Of a stretch of 32,877 bases of DNA, positions 16,501 through 22,876 are shown piece after piece. A program made the position numbers and the translations under genes. Under the pieces are notes generated by a model. The model made no database searches. It was given only the letters and a program-made list of their open reading frames with translations, and was not told where the DNA came from. The stretch is from Bacteroidota bacterium (lineage in GTDB: Bacteria > Bacteroidota > Bacteroidia > Chitinophagales > Chitinophagaceae), in assembly GCA_025352905.1 (NCBI GenBank), contig JANXRX010000020.1:1-32877 (forward strand). Direction: 5' to 3'. Position 1 is the stretch's first letter, and each line of letters begins with the position of its first letter.

Positions 16501-19500
16501 TGATACTTTGTGAATTGGAACAACCATTCGCAGAAAGCGAAAACAGGTAACTGACACTTGTAAGGGAAGTGTTTGTATTGTTCAGCGATTGGAAAATGGT
16601 GACTCCCGTACCGGTAGAAGCCCCACCGCTTGTAATGCCGGTGACCACGGGTCTTGTCCAGCTAAAACCGGTTCCCAATGTGGCGCTGGTAGCGAAGTAA
16701 GAAAAATTGGTGGAACCACAAATATTAGGCGGTGTTAGCGTACTGGATAAAACAGGTAATGGATTTACATTAAATGTTACGGTAAAAGTGGCAGAATTGG
16801 TGCAGGCACTTGCTGCAACAGCGTAAACATAGGCAACGGTAACAGGTGCTGTTGTACTATTCACAAGCGCCTGGGATATACTGCCTGTGCCTGAACTGGC
16901 CCCGCTGGTAATACCCGCCACGGTTGGTCTTGTCCAGGTAAAGCTTGCAAGCGGTGCGCCGCTGGCAGGAGTATAACCGAAAATGGTACCGGTACAAATG
17001 CCTGAAGGTGTAAGTGTACTGATTAATAGTGCAGAAGGATTAACGGCAACCGTTACATTCTGGTTATTCAAACAACTGTTTGCGTTTAAGGTAAGCGCAT
17101 ATACAACATTTACGGATGTCGTACTGTTGCTACTCGTAAGTACGTCATTAATACCTGCTCCCGCCCCGCTTCCGGCAAAACCGCCGTTAATACCGGCAAC
17201 AGAGGCCCTGTTCCAGGTATAGATTGTTCCTGTAGTTAAACTGGTGGAAGTATAATTGAAAGCGGTTGCATTACAAATAGCCGCCGGTGTTAGCGTGCTG
17301 GTAAGAACGGGTGTTGGGTTCACGGTAATGGTGAATGACCGTGGCGTACCTGTACACGTGTTTGATAGCGGCGTTACCGTAATAGTGGCGCTGATAGGGA
17401 ATGTGCCCCCATTGGTTGCCAGAAAAGAACTGATGTTACCGGTAGCGGATAAAGCAGCCAGCCCCACAGCGGCATTCGTATTTGTCCACTGGTATGCCGT
17501 ATTGGTAACAAGCCCCGTAAAAGTAACCGTGGTTGTTGAAAAATTATTACAGATGGCCTGGTCCGCGATGGTATTAACGGTAGGCGTTGGATATACAGTT
17601 ATAGAAAAAGCCGTTGCCCCACCACTACAACTATTCGATACCGTTGATACATTTATGATTGCCGTGATAGGTACCGCAGATACGTTGGTTGCGGCGAAAG
17701 CATTAATCGTACCCGATCCGGATGTGGCCAATCCAATTGCTGAAGTGGTATTGGTCCAGTTAAAGGTGGTGCTTGCAACCGAACCTGAAAAAATAACGGT
17801 AGTGGTTGGCAAACCATTACACAGCGTCTGCGCACTCACTGCGTTCACACTCGGGGTAGGATTGACTGTAATGGAAAAAGCGTAAGGAGTTCCGTTACAG
17901 GTATTAGACACCGGCGATACAACTATTAAAGTATTGATCGGCACCCCCGAACCATTGGTACCCGTGAAAGCGCTGATGTTACCTATGCCTGATGCGGGTG
18001 CGAGTCCGACAGATGAATTGCTGTTTGTCCAGTTATAAGTAGTTCCTGTAACAAATCCGGTAAAAGTAACGGCGGCTGTCAGCGAATTATTACAGATGGC
18101 CTGGTCCGCGATCGTATTAACAGTAGGCGTTGGATAAACGGTAATTGAAAAGGAAGTCAGTCCACCGCTACAGCTATTAGATACAGTTGATACGTTAATG
18201 ATTGCTGTAACAGGTATCGCGGATACATTGACAGCGGTAAAAGCATTTATCGTGCCCGATCCGGAAGTGGTCAACCCAATTGATGAAGTGGTATTTGTCC
18301 AGTTAAAGGTGGTGCTTGCAACTGAACCCGAAAATACTACCGTGGTTGTTGAAAAAGTATTACACCAAGCCTGGGCGCTCACAACGTTCACGCTCGGGGT
18401 AGGGTTAACGGTAACTGAGAAAGTGTAGGGAGTACCGTTACAGCTATTTGACACCGGCGACACAACAATCAGGGTTGTGATCGGAACACCGGAAATGTTG
18501 GTGGCTGTGAAAGCGCTGATATTACCCGCGCCCGATGCAGGGGCAAGCCCTACAAGCGGATTACTGTTTGTCCAGTTGTAAGTGGTGCTTGTGACGAACC
18601 CGGTAAAAGCTACAGCGCCCGTTAACACGTTATTACACCTGATCTGATCAGCGATCGTGTTAACAGTAGGTGTTGGATTAACAGTGATGGAAAATACGGT
18701 GGAAGCGCCAGCACAACTATTAGAAAGTGCAGATGCTGTTATGAATCCTGTTATGGGAACAGCGGAAACATTGGTAGCTGTAAACGCATTGATCGTGGTC
18801 GATCCCGAAGTCGCCAGCCCGATGGCGGAAGTGGTATTTGCCCAGCTGAACGTAGCCCCTGCTACAGCGCTGGTAAACGTAACGGTAGTAGTTGAAAAGG
18901 CATTACACAAAACCTGTCCGCTCACAACGCCAATATTGGGTGTTGGATTGATAGTGATCGTAAAGTTTTGTGCGGTTCCACTACAGGTATTGGAAACAGG
19001 CGTTACAGCCAGTGAAGCGATTATGGGAACGTTCGAAGCATTGATGGTGGTAAAGGCACTGATGTTACCGATTCCGGCGCCGATGATACCAATACCCGGT
19101 AAAGTGTTCGTCCAGTTATAGGTTGTATTGGCTACGGCGGATCCTGTAAAATTGATCGCGGCAGACAAAGTAGCATTACAGATAACCAGGCTGGCGGGCA
19201 GGTTAACCGATGGGGTTGGATTTACCGTGATTGAAAATCCAAGCGGCGCACTATTACAGGTATTGGAAACAGCGGTAACCGTGATCAATGCGCTTACAGG
19301 AGCATTGGTTGCATTGGTAACGGTAAAGGCAGCTATAGGACCCGATGAAGCGGCAGCAAGACCGATCGATACCGTATTATTGGTCCAGTTATACGTAGCG
19401 TTTGTAACGGTACCCGAAAAAATAACGCCCGATGATAAAAGGCCATTGCATAAAATCTGGTTAGCGATGGCATTAACAACAGGCGTTGGATTAACAGTTA

Positions 19501-21439
19501 TGGAGAACGTGATCGGTGTTCCGGAACAGGTATTGGAAACAGGCGTTACCATGATCAATGCACTCACCGGTGCGTTCGATGCGTTCAGTGCGGTAAACGC
19601 CAGTATATTACCGGAGCCGTTGAGCGCAAGCCCAACCGATGGGGTGCTGTTTGTCCAGTTAAAAGTGGTATTTGCAGATAGCCCGCTGAATGTAACCGGG
19701 TTTGTGATCACAGCATTGCAGATAACCTGGTCTGCCACTGTGTTAACGGTAGGCGTGGGGTTAACAGTAATAGAGAAAACAGTAGAACTGCCTATGCACG
19801 TATTGGATGAAGGTATTACCGTTATAAACGCTGTGAGCGGAACTGTACCTACGTTGGTAGAGGTGAAGGATGCGATATTTCCGGTCCCCGTTAATCCACC
19901 GATACCTACCAACGAAGTGGAACTTGTCCAATCATAGGTGGCCGCAACAGATCCGGTAAAACCCGGAACGTTTACCGTTAGGTTATTACAAACTATCTGG
20001 CTGGCGACTGTGTTCACCGAAGGCGTTGGATTAACGGTGATCGTAAAGGAAGTTGGGGTACCTGAACATCCTAAATAGTTTGGTGTTACGATAATATAGT
20101 CATCGGCTGGTGTAACAATGCTGGTGCCGGTAAACGCTGCAATATTGCCGGAACCCGACGGTACACCGATACCGATGGATGGATTATTATCGGTCCAGTT
20201 GTACGTTACCGCTAAAGGACTGGTAAATGCAACGGGTGTAATTAATGTATTGTTACACGCTATGATATTCGATAACGCGTTAACCGTGGCGATAGGATTT
20301 ACCGTAATTGAAAAGACGGTAGACGTTCCGCTGCAGCTATTTGATAATGGGCTTACTGTAATATAGGCCGTTACCGGAACCAGCGCCGAACCGGTTGAGG
20401 TGAATGGCGTTATGGGTCCTGTACCGCTGGCCGCCCCGATGCCTATTGCAAGGGTAGTACTTGACCAGTTAAAGACGGCTCCCACTGACCCTGTAAAAAG
20501 AGGTGCAACCGTTATCGCATCGCAAACTGTCAGATCCGCGACTATATTAACCGTTGGGATAGGATTAACGGTGATAGAAAAAGTTACGGTAGATCCGGAA
20601 CAGGAATTTGACAGTGGCGTTACCACAATCAATGCAGTGGCAGGAACACCAGTTACATTCTGCCCTGTAAAAACTGGAATATTGCCCGTGCCTGTGAATG
20701 TTGAGCCGAGGGCACCCCCCCCGATAACAATATTGCTCGTGGTCCAGTTGTACGTTGTACCTAATACAGAGCCTGTAAATATCACAGCGGTTGTTGAAAA
20801 CCCATGACAGACCGCCTGGTCCGTTACTGCACCTACAGTGGGTGTTGGATTAACAGTGATCGTAAATGTACGCGGGGCGCCAACACAGGTATTTGATATT
20901 GCATTTACAGTAATGACGGAGTATATCGGAACTATCGTAGCGTTAGTCGCCGTAAAAGCTGCAAGATTACCAGTGCCGGTGGCTGATACGCCCAGACCTA
21001 TATCTGTCGGATCACCCGACCATGTAAAAGATGAACTCAAAACATTACTCGTGAAGGTAACCGCGTTGGTCAGTGTGCCGTTACATTTAACTTGTGCGGT
21101 GATTGCATTAACGGTTGGGGCTGGATTTACGGTGACAACAACTGTATTCGTAAGGCCAGATGAAAATATTGTAAGCGTATAAGTATAAACGGTCGGTGCA
21201 GATGTAATATTTGTTAAGGTCTGTGAAAAGATAAGTTGAAACCCCACTGAGCTGGTTGCACCTGCAGCAATGGCTGCAGCGCCTGGCGCAGACCATGAAT
21301 AAGTTTCGCCTCCGGCATCTCCAAAATCAACAGACGTAAGACTGACAGTAGAGCCACTACAAATCGTTACATTGACAGTTGCTGCGTGAGCAAAATAACT
21401 GGAAATCAATAAAATAAGAAGGAGGCACACTTTCCTCAT
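13514..21439 (-). CDS. Giant T9SS type-B cargo/adhesin with many PKD-like repeats and a C-terminal gliding-motility-associated (CHU_C-type) sorting domain
   Basis: 2641 aa; signal peptide MRKVCLLLILLISSYFAHA; about 23 repeats of about 90 aa ending in ...SITVNP; C-terminus FVPKSFTPNGDGINDILYPYIAGIKTFHYFRILNRYGKLLFETKNQDNGWDGKVNGVQQPMGVYFWVAEG. Confidence 0.94.
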   Translation of the reverse strand: MRKVCLLLILLISSYFAHAATVNVTICSGSTVSLTSVDFGDAGGETYSWSAPGAAAIAAGATSSVGFQLIFSQTLTNITSAPTVYTYTLTIFSSGLTNTVVVTVNPAPTVNAITAQVKCNGTLTNAVTFTSNVLSSSFTWSGDPTDIGLGVSATGTGNLAAFTATNATIVPIYSVITVNAISNTCVGAPRTFTITVNPTPTVGAVTDQAVCHGFSTTAVIFTGSVLGTTYNWTTSNIVIGGGALGSTFTGTGNIPVFTGQNVTGVPATALIVVTPLSNSCSGSTVTFSITVNPIPTVNIVADLTVCDAITVAPLFTGSVGAVFNWSSTTLAIGIGAASGTGPITPFTSTGSALVPVTAYITVSPLSNSCSGTSTVFSITVNPIATVNALSNIIACNNTLITPVAFTSPLAVTYNWTDNNPSIGIGVPSGSGNIAAFTGTSIVTPADDYIIVTPNYLGCSGTPTSFTITVNPTPSVNTVASQIVCNNLTVNVPGFTGSVAATYDWTSSTSLVGIGGLTGTGNIASFTSTNVGTVPLTAFITVIPSSNTCIGSSTVFSITVNPTPTVNTVADQVICNAVITNPVTFSGLSANTTFNWTNSTPSVGLALNGSGNILAFTALNASNAPVSALIMVTPVSNTCSGTPITFSITVNPTPVVNAIANQILCNGLLSSGVIFSGTVTNATYNWTNNTVSIGLAAASSGPIAAFTVTNATNAPVSALITVTAVSNTCNSAPLGFSITVNPTPSVNLPASLVICNATLSAAINFTGSAVANTTYNWTNTLPGIGIIGAGIGNISAFTTINASNVPIIASLAVTPVSNTCSGTAQNFTITINPTPNIGVVSGQVLCNAFSTTTVTFTSAVAGATFSWANTTSAIGLATSGSTTINAFTATNVSAVPITGFITASALSNSCAGASTVFSITVNPTPTVNTIADQIRCNNVLTGAVAFTGFVTSTTYNWTNSNPLVGLAPASGAGNISAFTATNISGVPITTLIVVSPVSNSCNGTPYTFSVTVNPTPSVNVVSAQAWCNTFSTTTVVFSGSVASTTFNWTNTTSSIGLTTSGSGTINAFTAVNVSAIPVTAIINVSTVSNSCSGGLTSFSITVYPTPTVNTIADQAICNNSLTAAVTFTGFVTGTTYNWTNSNSSVGLAPASGIGNISAFTGTNGSGVPINTLIVVSPVSNTCNGTPYAFSITVNPTPSVNAVSAQTLCNGLPTTTVIFSGSVASTTFNWTNTTSAIGLATSGSGTINAFAATNVSAVPITAIINVSTVSNSCSGGATAFSITVYPTPTVNTIADQAICNNFSTTTVTFTGLVTNTAYQWTNTNAAVGLAALSATGNISSFLATNGGTFPISATITVTPLSNTCTGTPRSFTITVNPTPVLTSTLTPAAICNATAFNYTSTSLTTGTIYTWNRASVAGINGGFAGSGAGAGINDVLTSSNSTTSVNVVYALTLNANSCLNNQNVTVAVNPSALLISTLTPSGICTGTIFGYTPASGAPLASFTWTRPTVAGITSGASSGTGSISQALVNSTTAPVTVAYVYAVAASACTNSATFTVTFNVNPLPVLSSTLTPPNICGSTNFSYFATSATLGTGFSWTRPVVTGITSGGASTGTGVTIFQSLNNTNTSLTSVSYLFSLSANGCSNSQSISVGVYPTPLLSSSLTAPPVCSSTPFSYLPTSAIGTIFNWARTTVTGITNPAASGTNDPAETLINTTPLPVNVIYTYTVITSTGCQNTQTVTVTVNPTPLLSSSSAPPPICTGTLFNYTPTSNTPSTVFNWTRAFASPVSNGPASGSNSPGEILVNPSITPGAVVYSYTLTANACSNTQQITVTVNPIPVIAAQTTATCSNAAFTVTPAGVPVATVYTWGLPSITPVGSTLGSTTGFSQTAVNQVLNNQTILATSAVYIVLPSASGCNGNTFTLTVAINPTPVVANQSMTPVCSGSAFSYIATGIPAGTTYTWNTPVQNPSGTLTGAGAQPISQPAVSQTLSSINNLFDTAFYSVIPATALCIGNAFSLTVPVKPIPIIANLRDTICSGNTFGSNPSPVPASTTYTWGAPVSTPGGSILGGFAQSIPISNISQTLTNTTTAYAQAVYTIIPSAANCPGPAFLLTEVVARFIPVFTTQNVLICSGTAFNATPSSAPVGTTYTWPAPVNPPPVGITGGSATFTSVTSVSQVLTNQNNTIDTAIYTVTPVIGICPGTAFTATIRVLPLPKATITGPASICQNILIDTVSLALNGTAPWSFTYSDGITTSTKTGIASSPYKLVLPAPIAKNITTRTVMVMNVKDAGCSNTTDTSFFTQTINPLPVGKIISLHGKYLCNGIADTLFVQSIDSLGYQWKLNGALLTGVITDSIKTSTSGSYNALLTNVYGCSDTAAIPVSILLVKPPVLKFSVDTACINSLTTYTNLTDTTFTGTVQWLWSFGNGNSAVSMNGTTTYSIAGNYHVSLKATQPFCSSYLPVTLDSVINIQSPIADTTLLSVSATKGQITPVAGRSLPGYTYQWLPSAGIQNPDSVFTNFNYATTQQYTIQMVSPAGCVTHDSLLVRVFDTKVEDIFVPKSFTPNGDGINDILYPYIAGIKTFHYFRILNRYGKLLFETKNQDNGWDGKVNGVQQPMGVYFWVAEGVAADGSIVQKSGQILLLR
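14818..21130 (-). repeat. Tandem PKD-like coding repeats in three sequence classes (about 14 + 5 + 4 units)
   Basis: Manual alignment of the translation: class 1 TPTVNxxxxQxxCN...NWTN...; class 2 TPLLSSSLTPPxIC...FxWTR...; class 3 PVVAxQ...CSGxAF...GTTYTW... Block boundaries are approximate. Confidence 0.88.
17321..18945 (-). repeat. Higher-order tandem repeat: about three copies of a 543-bp (181-aa) two-domain unit
   Basis: The conserved ATTAC (antisense of the first repeat Cys/Asn) lies at 17546, 17816, 18089, 18359, 18632 and 18902, giving alternating 270/273-bp spacing. Alternate units are more alike than neighbours. Confidence 0.85.
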
Positions 21440-21555
21440 AGCGTTGGTAATGTTAGTATCTCAGTTAAAAATAAGGTAGGCGGGGTTAAAAACACGCCTC
21501 TCACATTAATTATTTATTACCGTAGGTTTTTTACGACAAGTTGACTTTCAGCAGG

Positions 21556-21585
21556 ATATAAAACTAATAACTGTTAGTTTTATAT
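21556..21585. promoter_or_regulatory. Perfect 12-bp inverted repeat upstream of the giant cargo gene (possible operator)
   Basis: ATATAAAACTAA-TAACTG-TTAGTTTTATAT, 117-146 bp upstream of the CDS start at 21439. Confidence 0.5.
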
Positions 21586-21663
21586 TTCATCGGGGGATGC
21601 TTGGAAGACACGGTTTCAGTCAATACCGTTGTCTGAAATGGTAATTTTGTGTGAAAATCGATT

Positions 21664-21730
21664 AACCCCGGCCTTCAGGCCGGGGTTCAAGAATCCCCCC
21701 CCAGAAACATTTGGGCCTGAAGGCCGGGGC
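21664..21730. repeat. Pair of GC-rich palindromes in opposite orientation (REP/BIME-like; may also terminate lacI transcription)
   Basis: AACCCCGGCCT-TC-AGGCCGGGGTT (21664-21687) and GGCCTGAAGGCCGGGG (21714-21729), which is the exact reverse complement of CCCCGGCCTTCAGGCC in the first copy. Confidence 0.7.
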
Positions 21731-21753
21731 AGTAAGTAGCTAATTTTCAACAT

Positions 21754-22764
21754 TTATTTAGAGCTGTTACGCTGTACCAGGCTGCTTTTCAGGACGATCT
21801 TATCAATCCGGTTCCCAAAGGTCTTTTTCTCAATCATCCGGAACAGCAGGGAAGCTGATTCTTTACCGATCTCGAAGGCAGGCTGGGTAATCGTGGACAG
21901 GGAAGGCGCCAGCAGGGATGCAGTGCGCAGATTAGAGAAGCTGATGATCCTGATCTGCTCAGGTATTTTCAGCTTGATATCGTTACAAACATAATACGAA
22001 GAGATGGCTAATTTTTCAACGGTGGCAAAAATTCCGTCGGGGCGGTCTTTACGACTCAGTAATTTTTTGATCAGTTGCAGGTTGGTGCCATTATCGTTGG
22101 TACACTGGATGATCAGTTTCGGATCCACTTTTATTTGGTGTTTCTTTAGCGCGTCTTCATAGCCTTTCATCCTTTTATGGGTAATAGACAGGTAATTGGA
22201 AAGCGAGAGACAGGCCACTTTTTTACAACCTGCCTGTATCAGGTGTTCTGTTGCCTTGAACCCGCTCTCATAATCGTCTGTGGTAACGGTAGGACATTCC
22301 ATCCGCTCCGGAACACGGTCGAAGAACACCAGCGGAACGCCTGTTTCGTGTAACGACACCAGGTGCTGTATATCATCCGTATCCCTGCAAAGCGAGATCA
22401 ATACCCCGTCTACCCGGCCGCCCTGCAGGTGCTTGATCGTGGATTCTTCGTTCTTGAAATTTTCGTGGGTAAGATAGGTAAGTACATGGTACCCCTTCTG
22501 CTGGGCCACCAGCTGGATGCCATCAATAGCGAGTGCAAAAAAGTTATTGGCGATCTCCGGGATCACTACGGCAATGGTGATGCTTTTCTTTCTCCGTAAA
22601 CTGCTGGCAAAAGGGTTGGGTTGGTAATTCATCTTCTCAGCCATGGCCAGCACCCGTTTCTTAGTGGCAGCGCTAATCTCGTAACTATCGCGCAGGGCCT
22701 TAGAAACTGAAGAGATGGAAAGACCCAGCTCTTCAGAAAGCTTTTTTAAATTCGTGTTACTCAT
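21754..22764 (-). CDS. LacI family DNA-binding transcriptional regulator
   Basis: N-terminal HTH MSNTNLKKLSEELGLSISSVSKALRDSYEISAATKKRVLAMAEKMNYQPNPFASSLRRKKS then a periplasmic-binding-like domain. Start placed at the second Met (22764), immediately before the HTH; the ORF opens at 22779. Confidence 0.95.
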   Translation of the reverse strand: MSNTNLKKLSEELGLSISSVSKALRDSYEISAATKKRVLAMAEKMNYQPNPFASSLRRKKSITIAVVIPEIANNFFALAIDGIQLVAQQKGYHVLTYLTHENFKNEESTIKHLQGGRVDGVLISLCRDTDDIQHLVSLHETGVPLVFFDRVPERMECPTVTTDDYESGFKATEHLIQAGCKKVACLSLSNYLSITHKRMKGYEDALKKHQIKVDPKLIIQCTNDNGTNLQLIKKLLSRKDRPDGIFATVEKLAISSYYVCNDIKLKIPEQIRIISFSNLRTASLLAPSLSTITQPAFEIGKESASLLFRMIEKKTFGNRIDKIVLKSSLVQRNSSK

Positions 22765-22796
22765 AAAGCAGGCAATCAATCAGTAAGATACAACTT

Positions 22797-22826
22797 TTAC
22801 GAAAAACCTTGAAAACGTTTTCGTAA
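22797..22826. promoter_or_regulatory. Predicted LacI-family operator(s) in the lacI/GH97 divergent promoter
   Basis: TTACGAAAAaccttGAAAACGTTTTCGTAA: a perfect GAAAACGTTTTC palindrome (22811-22822) plus a TTACGAAAA half-site (22797-22805) inverted relative to TTTTCGTAA (22818-22826). Confidence 0.8.
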
Positions 22827-22876
22827 TCCGGGGAGAGCCGTTAATAAGTTACTTTAGTAGACGAATTTTTGCTTAT

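Noticed and set aside
17321-21130. Regular DNA repeats that might be a CRISPR array or minisatellite
   Set aside because: The period is about 270 bp, in frame throughout and encodes PKD-like domains; no short identical repeats with unique spacers.
16983-21182. Series of long plus-strand ORFs (e.g. 17256-17885, 18657-19121, 19128-19937) opposite the giant cargo, with repeated VGVGLTVIEK...-like peptides
   Set aside because: The larger ones share one antisense frame. In that register stops arise mainly from Tyr (TAx) or His/Gln (CAx) sense codons, which are scarce in these repeats, so the open frame follows from the sense protein's composition. The sense protein has a signal peptide, domain repeats and a sorting domain.
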